From the NCBI GenBank assembly GCA_010094025.1, contig ML991817.1:62001-126000 (forward strand): a stretch of 64,000 bases of DNA, read 5' to 3'. The translations under genes were made by a program, and so were the position numbers. Under the pieces are notes generated by a model that saw only the letters and a list, made by a program, of their open reading frames with translations, searched no databases and was not told where the DNA came from. This stretch comes from Viridothelium virens. Lineage: Eukaryota; Ascomycota; Dothideomycetes; Trypetheliales; Trypetheliaceae. Positions 43,553-54,540 of this stretch are shown here, in pieces; within the stretch, counting starts at the first letter, position 1, and the number at the start of each line of letters is the position of its first letter.

Positions 43553-45094
43553 CTACTTTATCGACAGAACCATGATGCTGTCCTTTAGCTCATCGAAATA
43601 GGTGTAAACCTGATCAATCTTAAAACCAGCCCGACTGATGAGATCGTTCCAACGCTTCTCCGTACGTTCTTCAGCACCAGCGGCGCCGTACATTGCCATG
43701 TCAACCTGCATCGTAATTTTATGAGCGCCCTTCGTAGGAACAATCATCTCGTCAATGAGGAGAACAGAAGTTGGCGACATCGCCCTTTTCAAATGAGAAA
43801 GGATTGCAAGGCTTTTCTCGTCGGGCCAATCTGATGTACGGTCAGCAAAAAGGTACTCGTCGGGTCGAAACGAAAAGGACAGTATACCGTGCAGGACATT
43901 TCTGAGGTAATATGCTCGAGCACCTGATAAGATTTTAGCTGTTCATCCCAGGCAATCTAGGACTCAGAGTATTTTATCACCTTTAATCGGCTGCTCTTTG
44001 AACAAATCGATTGCAATCTTCCTCACACCCTCAATCGATAACGCGTCTGAAAGCATCGATGCCTGATCCTCTAGAATGACACGTCCAGCAAGGTATGGAA
44101 ATCGAGCAAGGACGGCCTAAAATGTCAAAGTGCTCGTCAGAATGCGTGTGATCGTGAACACTCTAATGATACGAAACCTCCACTCACCTCACACTGATGA
44201 CCTCTGCCACCTCCCACGTCAACGAACAGTGGTCTCTTACTATCGCTCTCTCCTTTGCATACAACTTCTTCAAAAGGAAAACCGTCAAGCCAGTTCTTTT
44301 GTGCAAATCGCTGTTGAGTCATAAACAGGCTAAATATCTGAGCATTCGTTGGATTTTCTTCAAGCCATTCGAACGCTGGTCTCCCCTGGTGTGCCTCGCT
44401 GAATACACAATGACGAGGGTCTGCGACGGTTTGGTATTTATTCTTTTCGAGAAAGGTGGGAAATTCGAGCCATACTCGACCAAGATTTACGTGGCTAAGG
44501 CTAGGTCAGTAGAAACCTTTTACGAAAGATAAAACATTCTCAAAATTGAATGTTGTATGTACTTATTCAGGAGACCAGCAGCAATTCCGGGAGTTGCTAG
44601 TGTCGCAGTGAGGCGGGATGCGGCCCAGACGCCTGCATCTACTTCTTTCACCATGGATAACGATGCGAAGTACTTGAGGAGGCGTTCTCATGAGGGTCAG
44701 CTGAAGAAGAAGCAGCGAATCAGATGCTGTCAGACTTGCGCACCTAACAGGGCAGGATCCGCGCCAGTCTTTGCCGCCAAGTCCGTAGTGTTCAGTGATG
44801 AAACAGTCTGGCTCAGTATTTCGAAAATGTGAAGGTTGGATCCTATCACTCCGGCCATGAGCTCCAGAGGCTGGAACCAGTTACCAAAGTGGAGTCAATG
44901 GGGATTGGTGATGACTCTACTGTGTATATGATACGTTGGGTCGTCTCATTTGGTTTCTCAATCTGCGGAACAATGTTTTGTGCTGCCTTCAGGAGACGCC
45001 CCCGAAGCCGATCATCTTGAAGTACCTCACTGGGGGGATCTTGAGCTATAGACTCAAGCTCTGAAACGAGGGTCGAGTATTCAACTGCACCCAT
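43553..45094 (-). CDS. O-methyltransferase, plant/fungal COMT-like, seven exons
   Basis: SAM-dependent methylation of a hydroxyl, probably on a phenolic or polyketide. Protein of 395 residues; exons 44921-45094, 44744-44870, 44563-44686, 44188-44500, 43981-44116, 43888-43923, 43553-43830, with six introns of 50-71 nt that preserve frame throughout. An N-terminal dimerisation/winged-helix part carries PLELMAGVIGSNLHIFEIL and DLAAKTGADPALLERLLKYFAS. The SAM-binding loop is LFVDVGGGRGHQCE, then GRVILEDQAS, ARAYYLRNVLH and DWPDEK. The usual catalytic His is expected at LHDWPD; here His and Asp are brought together across the last intron. MSPTSVLLIDEMIVP and the C-terminal helix complete the fold. 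It looks intact. Relatives are common in secondary-metabolite clusters, but no synthase adjoins it here. Confidence 0.9.
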
Positions 45095-46217
45095 TGCGAA
45101 TGGATGACTCGTCCGTTCTCCGCTCGAGTATCAAATACGTGATTATCTAGACAGTCGTAAACTAGTCTTGAAAGGCCCAATGAAGAATTGCTCTTTGAAC
45201 AAGTGAAAAAAGACTCTCTGATGAGTACAACGACTGGGTAGTTGTGTAACCTGAGAATCTAAATGTATACAATTTTGATTTGTAATTTACCTATCATGCA
45301 GCTCCGGTGAGCCCAGATTCCGCTCTCAGAGGAAACTGTAAGCAATAGTAAGCAAACTTACTTAGCAAGACAGTTCTATTCCGCCCTTCGTGTGATTCTA
45401 ATACGAAGCGTTGCGGCCCCATGAGATCTGGGTCAGGCCACGAAGTCATGGATGACTTTGACAACTGCGGCTGCCAGTATCTTTCTCAACGTGAATGGCA
45501 TGATTGTGCTGCTGTGAGAAATGTGTGGGTTTAATCTGCTGTGAGAATATAGTGGACAAGAAGGCAACATTGAGCACGCATGGATTTGAATATATCCTTG
45601 AACAATTGGTTCAGATCGATGATTCTAAAGCATGTAAGAGATGTGAATGACTCTTTCTCATATCTTTTGATGTATCTAGTCATGTTACGGGAAGAGAACC
45701 CACAATGGATCGCCATATGTGTGTTGTTTGCAGAGTGCCAGAGCATTGTAGGCAGGAGAATATATGAAATCATGGATATTGTACAGAAATTAACAGCAAT
45801 TAGATACATCAAATTGAATTGAAGGTCATAAAATTGTGCAATTGTAGCCCTTGAGCCATGCAGATGTCCCAGGAAGGGTGGCTGCATTGAGGAGGATCTT
45901 GCAGAGTAGAGAGACGCGTGAGAGAATCACCGGAGATTGCTGCTCGCCGGGCGAGGCTTCGGCCGAAGCTTCGCGATGCCTTCGTCACTTGCGAGCAGCA
46001 TTGCTACTACGACAGGGAACCGCTGAATTGGCCAAGGGTTACGAATACAAAACCGTCTTCAGGTCATCGAGAAAGGACCTAGCTCAAGGGGTTATTACCA
46101 AGCAACAAAGGCCGGAGGACGGACTGCGCACCTGATTGGACCGCATTCGGACCTCGCCTCTATCTGTTGTCCCGCGTGCTCGACAACCTCCAACCTCCAA
46201 CGCCGATACCTCCGAAG
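45095..46217. other. Divergent spacer
   Basis: Between O-methyltransferase and complex I subunit genes. Contains an AT-rich part (45230-45850) with short frames only. GAGGCTTCGGCCGAAGCTTC near 45951-45970 forms a small palindrome. Confidence 0.4.
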
Positions 46218-46615
46218 ATGCCCACACCGGAATCCAAAGAATTCCTTGCAAAAAAGCCAAAGGTTCCTCCTACATTCGATGGCGTCGACTACGACGACAA
46301 TGTCGCCCTCAAAGCCGCTCAGGATAGCATTGTTCGCGAGCAATGGGTTCGCTCCATGATGGCGAGACTGGTACGGGAAGAGATGGGAAAATGTTATTGG
46401 AGAGAAGGAGTGAACCATCTGGAGAAGTGCGGTCATTTGAGAGGTGAGGGTCGTTAAGTCCTTGGGAGAGCCTCATGCTTTCCGGGCAGTTTTGCGTAGA
46501 ATGAGTGCTAACTTTAGGTAATGGCACAGATCGATACCTGGAACTGCTGAAGGACGCGAAGATCAAGGGATATCTTTTCGAGCAACAGAATTATGTGACA
46601 AAGTCGGGTTCGTAA
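46218..46615 (+). CDS. nuo-12.3: NADH:ubiquinone oxidoreductase PDSW/NDUFB10-type subunit
   Basis: Accessory subunit of mitochondrial complex I, on the intermembrane-space face of the membrane arm. Protein of 103 residues; exons 46218-46443 and 46530-46615 (86-nt intron). Start at 46218 (GAAGATGCCC). The N-terminus MPTPESKEFLAKKPKVPPTF, then DGVDYDDNVALKAAQD, IVREQWVRSMMARLVREE, KCYWREGVNHLEKCGHLR and RYLELLKDAKIKGYLF, match the fungal 12.3-kDa subunit as I remember it from Neurospora (nuo-12.3). The two cysteines in KCYW and EKCG fit the conserved disulfide pattern of this family. No cleavable presequence, as expected. Confidence 0.9.
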
Positions 46616-47221
46616 CAGATGAATTGGATATGTGCAGCGAGGTCGTCTCTTACAGACACCGTAAAAGATGCTCAGACTCTGTCAGGCCTGAACTGGATGG
46701 ACCAAGATCACGAGCCCTTGGGTGAGAAAAGTGCCATCAGCTTGTACATAAGGATCGAAGATAGATCATTGGCATGTACGAATACTGCCTTCGGAGAAAG
46801 CCCCGAAACTGGGATGCTGAGGGAAAACTTCTCGAATCTGCTCCAGTTCACCTTGACTCCATCGTTGGACAATCTGAGCCCTATAAGAATATACAGGAAT
46901 TCGATGCTCGAAGTCTCTCGCTCATCGTTGTACCGAAAGCGGATTTTAATTGACGGGCTAATTCCCTATGCTGCACTAAATAGCGTAACGTCCTAATACT
47001 CGAAGGGGTAGAGACGAAAGATAAGGCCAAAGAAATGCGAATGACTAAATCTCAAACACAGCTGCCTCTCCAAATAAGGACTATCCGGGTAATCCGAGCC
47101 TGCGCATGACCATCTGAATCAATAGTCGCCGCAATGTAACTTGGTATCATATGCTTCTCAAATCGCAGAACGCCTCCAAAAGCCTCCGAAAGCCTTTACC
47201 GTCAGCAAGCACGCCATTCCC
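46616..47221. other. Convergent spacer
   Basis: A 125-codon plus frame at 46619-46996 follows the complex I gene but shows no domain. Nothing else recognised. Confidence 0.4.
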
Positions 47222-48769
47222 TCATGACAGCTTGTCCTGGTCACTCCCAACATCCTCCTCCGTTATCTCCTCATCCTTTTTCCACAACCCGTCCCACGTC
47301 TCCGACACCCCATCCTTAAACTTCTGCCACCAGTTCCGATTCAGCCGATTGCTCAACTGCCGATAACTATACATCTCGCCCCAGCAATCCCTGCCCCACT
47401 CACACCCCGCCATATTGACCAAGAAATCGCGATCCTGCTCCTGGTAGTGAATCTTCGGGTCGTCGCCCGCATCCCCACACGCCCCGGGAGGAAAACTGTT
47501 CACCTTCCGCTGCGGGATGAACGCGACATGGGGCCGTACCCACGGCTGGTTGACGTAGAGGTACTCGAGGGAGTCTTGTTCTTTGTGCTCCCATTCCATG
47601 TGCTTCTGCTCGTACATGACTGGGTCCCACCAGAGGTCCATGATCCGGTCGGACCAGACGGAGCGGCGCACGAAGAAGGAGCCGAGGTTGAAGCCGCTGC
47701 AGTCTTGTGGGACGATGAGGTTGATGGAAGAGGGGTTGTCGTCGCCGGTGGGGGACAGCGAGATCGGGTCGAGGTAGCTGGTGTTGAGGGGGTGGGTGAT
47801 GTTGAGCGGGTTGTAGAGGTTGATGTCGCGGTAGGTGGTGCTGGAGAGGGAGTCGAAGATGTGGGATTGGAGGGAGTAGGTGGGTTCCATGATGAAGGTG
47901 TTTAGGTCGAGCCACCAGAACCTAGGAAGAGGTTAGCACTGAGGTTTTGCAGGTAATCTTGGCAGGATGTTCTTATACCATTCGGCGTGAGGATATTTCC
48001 GCATGGCGTTGCGGATCGTATCCACCTTCTCCCAGCTCTCTCTCCATTCGTGGGTGTATTTCTTCTTGATGCTCATGTCAACTATCTCCAGTTCGTAGCC
48101 CCATCTCTTGACGTATTTCTTCTTGTTCTTGACACTGTCTCGTTCAATGGCCCATTCCCGCGGCCCTTTCCATTCCATAACCCCACCTCCAAGGTTTGCT
48201 GCTAGTATTACAACAAATCTACTACCGCCGCCCAGAAACGATGTTCGCCGATAAAGTGCACGTACGGCTAGATAGTCTGTCAGGATAGGCCAGAGGGATA
48301 GGTTGGGAAGATGCTTACGTGTAGCATAGAATACAGCCAGAAACAAAAGAAAAAAAAGTATCAATGCGGATCGTAACCTCGATCGCCGTACAAGTCGTCC
48401 AATCATTCTGACAGAGTTCCGTAGGTTGCCGCCATTGTCTGCATTCAATCTGCCTCTTCCAAGCTTCTCTTTCTCTGCGTAGTGTGTGCTGCTCTGATGA
48501 CTGAAGCGCGGCAAGCTGGACGAAAGCCTACGAAAATGTCGGAAGAAGCCCTGGCTTTGAGAATGCTTGACATTGGCACTCCTTGCTTGAGCGGAGGCCC
48601 AGGTTACATTACTCCCGCTGCTGCCGGCCCCTCCATTCATGTAGTCGCTCTCAAAGTGTCGCGGACTGGGCGACGCCGAAGAGGCAATGCCATCGTATTG
48701 TGAAGAGGCCAGACCAGGACTGTGCCATCCTCCGCTGGGTTGTGGAGATGGCGAGCGAGAGAGGGACAT
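47222..48769 (-). CDS. Mnn10-like alpha-1,6-mannosyltransferase (GT34, GMA12/MNN10 family)
   Basis: Golgi type II membrane enzyme adding alpha-1,6-mannose to cell-wall mannan backbones. Protein of 496 residues; exons 47979-48769 and 47222-47921 (57-nt intron). Start set at 48769 because MSLSRSPSPQPSGGWHSPG is the typical beginning of fungal homologues, although the frame is open upstream without an ATG. A disordered Ser-rich cytoplasmic tail (1-140) precedes one membrane anchor (ALILFFLLFLAVFYA). The catalytic part has FVVILAANLGGGVMEWKG, KKKYVKRWGYELEIVDM, and the metal-binding WWLDLNTFIMEP restored by the intron. Later blocks are PQDCSGFNLGSFFVRRS and VNMAGCEWGRDC. Relatives form the Mnn10/Mnn11 complex. 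Confidence 0.92.
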
Positions 48770-51700
48770 CGAGGGGTCGGCAGGAGTCCCTGGAATCGTT
48801 CCAAGCGATCCCTGGAAACTCCCACCTCGGTCTGCAAGGCGCGACCTGCTGCTACTGCTCGTCGCGCGTAGATTGTGATTGCTATTCTCAAGGTTCAAGT
48901 TGGGAGGGACATGATTGGAGGCTGAAGACCTCCGGCGCCGTGGAGGAGCGTTTGTGCCAAAGGAGAATGGTTTGGAAGCCAGGATGGGCGCAATCGGGAA
49001 AATTTCTTGCGCCCAAGAAGCAATCTCGATGACAAGCAGGAGGAAGTGGCAGGCTCAAGGGTCCCAAGTTTCAAAGAATCGGTATGTCGGTCCCTCAAAG
49101 CAGCTTGTGGTATCATTTGAAGGGTCCAATCTCAAGGATTTATGGAGACCCCTGTCGCTGATTCGGGGAAATCTGGCACTAACACCAGAGGACAATCTCA
49201 CAAATTCGGGGATGAAGGTACGATGCACCTACGGGAAGGCACATCTACGATTCCTGAGCGCGTAACAAAGAGAGATAGCTGTAGAGCAGTTGCCCTAGCG
49301 TCTCTCCGCGTTCGCACGGGTACTGGAATAACTAGTGGCACAGTAAGGGGCACGAAAGAGCTTTGGTGTTGCAACTCGATGCCGTCCTGAAGGAGAGAAA
49401 AGTGGGATATGTACACCGTAAGTACGAATGTGACATCCGTTCGCTGCAACATACTACCTCTGTCGGTAATATCATTGTCTGCAGCCACAGCCAAATTAGG
49501 GTCCAAATGTCGTCAATCCGCCACCAGCTGACCACATGACGATGAGGATGAGATGAGATGCGACAGTCATCATTGGGGCTCAGAAGATGCTAAACGAACG
49601 ATACCACTATGGTTCTGCTGAATCTTTTTGGCGATAGTACTCTTGAAACTTGATCACTACCTGCAGCACCTGCAATAACCATCTCACTCCATCTCGGAAT
49701 TTTCTCCTGCTCAAGACCAAAGGTGTCTTTTCCTTGAGTAGAGTATGCCTAGGAAACCAAATACGACCTGTCAGCAAGTTGACATGGCGTTTATCCCACG
49801 CTTTTCTCCGGTCAAAGTATTCTGTCTACATGCATGGTACTACTAATTTATGTACGAATAATGCATTGGAAATTTCTGGGCGTCCCTTTGAGCTCGGAAA
49901 ACTTCCCGATTGGAGAAGTATAGTACCTTTACCAGGGTACCAGCTAGACGCGACCAAACTCCGTATTGCCTTATCTCCATCTCCGTACCACACTATCATG
50001 TAATCTGCACAACGTTATAATATCAAGACCCAAGAAGGTTGTACATATGCTGACCGAGACATCTAAAACGATCCGGGAATCGTCCGATCGTTGTTTGCGA
50101 GAACCACAGTAGCACGGTGACGGCGAGGCATAGGAGGCGGGTAATGACAAGAGCTGGCAAGATGATATATGTAAGCCACACCAAGCTTAGCATGGGCGAG
50201 AGCTTTTTTTTCCTTGAATTTCTTTCAAAAGGCACTTATCCGTACCTTGAACGTACAATTCGCGTTTTCCACAGTTCAATGCAGAAATATACGCCGAAGA
50301 AACTTAGATCCGCTGGAAATGTTTTCTAATGGGTACTACCTTCTTATAAAAAGGATGAGTTGGCTAGACTCCTTTGTTTTCTTGTTGAATGAATACTATA
50401 GTCTCACTTGACTGGAATACCTTGTGATGCTCTACAAGTAGTCTTCTAGCTTCCGAACTTGGGCACTGGAAGCTGAGCTTCTTGCTTTGTACATCTCATC
50501 CTGGGTCCGGGGAAGCTCTTTCAGGATGGCAAATTTGCGCATCACCAGCATGGCCCTCTATCAGGCAGTCGCGACATTACCGAAATATCGCATAGGCGAA
50601 CTGCAAGTTCGTGGGTACTTGACCTTGGGATGGATTTGGCATCGGCAAAGTTACAAACATCGAACTGTCCTTTCCTGAAAGCTTCTTCTGTGGTAGGCTT
50701 ACATTCATTGGCTATAGAAAGATGTTGAAGGCACCCCCTGTTGTTGCGTCTTGGGCGGTGAATATTATGGGCATCCAATGGACAGTGGAAGATTTCTGGA
50801 AGATTCAATTGTCTAGTCCATATCGGACTACTAGACCTCTCCACACATACGTCGACAACATTTGATCTGTTGTTCGAGTGTACTGGGCCAAGTGATGATA
50901 ATGGTCGGAGACAATCAATGGTCCCTATCCAGAACTCGGTATTGTTGGACAGGCCATTATAAAGACGTCCACCAGCGGGTGCATGCGAAATAAAACTAGC
51001 AGAGTGAAACTCTATTTGAAATGTTGATTCAACGAGATCAAAGAAGCAAGCAAGATTTATTTTGCATCTTTTGAGCCGGAGAAAGATGTCCGGTAGCACA
51101 AGGCAAGTACTTCATGGTGACTCAACAAAAGGGGAAAAGCAACAGAGTACAAGTTGGTATGACTTGAATCAATGAATCGGACAATGCACTCTCGGATGGA
51201 AGGGGACAGCGGCTTGCTGAGTTATCCAGCTTTGCAGGCTTTTGCTCGGAGAAAGTTCGGAGGGGCTGATTCTAGGATAAATCGACACGGGTGGAAACAA
51301 AGACGATAGAACGGAAGAGCTAAGTATACACTGTTGAAAGTTAAATCTACGACAGATCTTGCTGCAATGGATGATTTTCAGAATATGATTGGACAAGAGA
51401 AGAAAGCGACTGCGTTGGAACCAGACCTCAAAACGACGAACCCAGGGCTAATCGTCGATAATTAGACCATAGCCCCGCCAAAAGACCGGTGGGAGCAGCC
51501 TCACTAAGCAGAAAGTAGCGCATTGCATCGTCCTAATTCCTTTGATTTTGCTAGGCCGTCATGACTGGCCAAGCTTGATACTATAAAGCTCGATCTACTC
51601 AGCAAATCTAGCGGAGATCGGACCAATATTAGAGCAGGATGACGGTTTGCCGAGACCGCTTGCTATTAGACTGCATAAACTTACTTCAAAGAGTAAATGC

Positions 51701-51894
51701 TAATGTTAGGTGAGTCAGCGAGTCCAATTATCTTTAAGCAGCACTAATGCCATTGATAATCTCTCGTGTATAGAAGCTGGAGGTAGAGCCCATGTACGCG
51801 TGTTGCAGGACGTTGTATAAATTACTCTGCCTTTTTCATGAACTGAGTAAATATCTTGTGGTTCAGGCTTCATTGGTGATCAGTTGTTACAAGA
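48770..51894. other. 3.1-kb gene-poor spacer
   Basis: Upstream of the Mnn10-like start, the minus frame stays open to about 49070 without an ATG. Beyond that no gene is recognised; a 185-codon minus frame at 50542-51099 has no domain or convincing bias. No RNA gene or repeat found by eye. Confidence 0.4.
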
Positions 51895-53064
51895 ATGGCA
51901 CCTCAAACGATGAAACAGTGGAACGTGGTCGAAAAAGGAGATTTCGAGAAGGGCTTGAAATTCAGCGATAATGCTCCTGTGCCTAGCAAACTCAAAGATA
52001 ACCAAGTTCTCGTTCACTGTCAGCATTCCCATCCATTGCAGATGCGAGTCTACGAAAAGGATCAAGCATACTAATTCCAAATAGTTCATGCGGCTTCACT
52101 CAATTTCCGCGACCTCACTATTGTCTTGGGGACTTACCTGTTCCCAGTAAAAGATAATGTCGTTCCTTCCAGCGATGGTGCCGGCACGGTCGAAGCTGTG
52201 GGATCTGCCGTCAAGCGTTTCAAACCCGGCGACAAAGTTGTCACGCTCTTTAATCAAGGCCACTTAGCAGGGGCGGGGACCCCCGAAGCAGTCCTGACTG
52301 GACTTGGAGGCATGCTTGATGGCTCTTTGAGGCAGTATGGCGCTTTTGATGAGCATGGTCTCGTCCATATGCCAAACAACCTCAACTTTCTCGAGGCATC
52401 GACGTTGACTTGTGCGGGGCTTACGGCATGGAATGCCCTTTATGGTTTACAGCCACTCAAGCCGGGAGAGTGGGTATTAACGCAGGGTACCGGCGGTGTT
52501 AGTATCTTTGCCCTGCAATTTGCGAAGGCGGCAGGAGCGAAGGTCATCGCAACCACAAGCTCAGCGGAGAAAGCTGAGATATTGAAGAAGCTCGGAGCTG
52601 ATCATGTTATCAACTATAAGCAGGATCTGAATTGGGGCGAGAGTGCAAAGAAGCTAACTCCTGCAGGGGAAGGCGTTGACCACGTGGTAGAAATCGGAGG
52701 TCCAGTTACCGTGAAACAGTCGCTGGCTGCGATCAAGGTTAGTCAAGTTCATATCCTTGCAGTCTATTTTCGCTTCGATACTGAGGATTGCTAGATCGGC
52801 GGCGTTATCAACATCATCGGCTTCGTTGGTGGGGAAGCACAAAAGCAGCCAACATTTCTAGACTGCCTCAAGAACTTGTGTACAGTCCGAGGACTTCTTG
52901 TTGGTAGTCGGCAGCAGTTTGAGGATATGATCAAGGCGGTGGATGCTAACAATATTCACCCAGTCATTGATCAAAAAGTCTTCAAGCTCCACGAAGCCAA
53001 AGAAGCGTTCCACTATCAGTTCGGTGGAAACCAAATTGGAAAAGTGTGTATCGAGATCGAATGA
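51895..53064 (+). CDS. Medium-chain dehydrogenase/reductase, zinc-type ADH or quinone reductase-like
   Basis: NAD(P)-dependent oxidoreductase of 348 residues; exons 51895-52018, 52085-52737 and 52795-53064. The N-terminal GroES-like domain has FHAASLNFRDLTIVLGTY (Phe codon split by intron 1), SSDGAGTVEAVGSAV and FKPGDKVVTLF. The Rossmann domain shows LTQGTGGVSIFALQFAKAAG, then VIATTSSAEKAEIL and LGADHVINY. The C-terminal IDQKVFKLHEAKEAFHYQFGG is typical. The catalytic zinc Cys is absent after LNFRD, where the quinone-reductase-like subgroup also lacks it. Common in fungi as a general detoxifying or enoyl-type reductase. Substrate unknown; gene appears intact. Confidence 0.92.
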
Positions 53065-54540
53065 TCAGTTATGACATAGAATAAAGGCAGTGACTGTCCT
53101 TCTCCATCTTATACTTTCCCTTGTAGCGGAGTAACTTATTCAGTCCCTGGCGCCACTTCCTCTGCCAATTCTCTTCCAGTCCCTTACAAGCTCCGATTGC
53201 GTCCGACCCTGGACAATACTAAGTCAGAGTCTCCCACGGCTGCTGGAGAGGTCCTTGTATAGAGTCTTCATCAAAGATGCCACTCAATCCGATGAATATC
53301 AAATACAACATGCGAAGTACCTACAGGTAGCATTTTAAAGTTGCTGGTTTTGAAACAGTCTCAATCGCCCCAGCATTCTAAAAGCTCAAGTTGAAGGAAC
53401 AAAGAGTGAAGAACAGAACCAGACAAATGACTAATGTTCGGACTGCGAACCAGCTTAAACCACAATCTGTCCTGAGACTTAAGTCCCGCATGTGGTGTTT
53501 GCAATTGAGCGCACATAAGCCTCGGTGGAAACCATATTAGGAGAGACTACTCTAGCGTGTGATCGCCAAATTGCACTTCTCTGGAAGATGGCACTTAACA
53601 GAGCTGTACGAGCCGTGCTGACCGCGAGATAGATGAGATGTGCCTTCCACTCCAGTTTGCGAATCCTCTAGCATGTTCTCCATCTCGCCTATGAGGAGAA
53701 GGAATTTGTAGGTAGCTGAGAATGAGAAGGTGTCCAGATGCAGACATGGAAAAGGAAAATCCTGGTGCTCAACATCGTTCACCATCACATAGTCGAATAA
53801 ATGCTTCGTTGACGGGTCTCGTGGTTAGTCAAAAGGAGGACAAAGTTAATCAGATCACGCCTGTCCTGACGTGCCTAAGTCAATTAAAATTGCGTGGTTG
53901 GTGTGTGAGTAAAATCACGTGATGGCGCGAAACGCCGGCGCTCGGTCCATCTGCATTGAAGACTCAACATCCACTCATCGAGCTTCCTCTCGTCGCCCTT
54001 AAAGCAGCCAGCGCTTAACTCAGAGACTCCGCAAGATCTTCCGCCATCCAATAGCGACAATGGCTTTGAGAAGTTTGAAACATGCGGTACTATTTCAGGA
54101 ACCACTTCAGCAAAATAGAAGCACCTTGTCTCCACAATTGGGATGATGTTTCAAACATTGTTGCCTCATTAGCATACGATGTCCCAGTCAAAGGTCCATC
54201 GATTGAGACTTCAAGCTTTGTCACATTTTCATATTGTTACTCATTCTTTATCTCTTGCTCTACTCATTCTGCATGTCGTTTTCCATTTTTCACTTGTCAT
54301 TCCTAGCAAACACGTCTTATTTCTTAGTCTTCCATTTCTTTTCCTTCTAACGATCTCGGTAATACCTGGGCGATTTACTACCTCAATCATTTCAGCAATC
54401 CCATTGGAGGGTGTAATAAAGGTAAATTCCACCAGCAAAATCTTCCTTGTGTTCACTGCTGATCATGGTTCTGAAGTAATAGGATCTCTTTTGTCCTTGC
54501 TGCAGAAACTTCGAGCGTCCCTTATCAAATTCTGAATCGT
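53065..54540. other. 1.5-kb spacer
   Basis: 3' region of the dehydrogenase and promoter of the giant acidic protein. A pyrimidine-rich T/C stretch near 54225-54360 immediately upstream may be promoter. No gene recognised. Confidence 0.4.

Noticed and set aside
45951-45970. 20-bp palindrome GAGGCTTCGGCCGAAGCTTC
   Set aside because: Isolated and imperfect; similar palindromes arise by chance in a window this long and no element surrounds it.
50542-51099. 185-codon minus-strand frame
   Set aside because: No family pattern and irregular composition; not reported as a gene.
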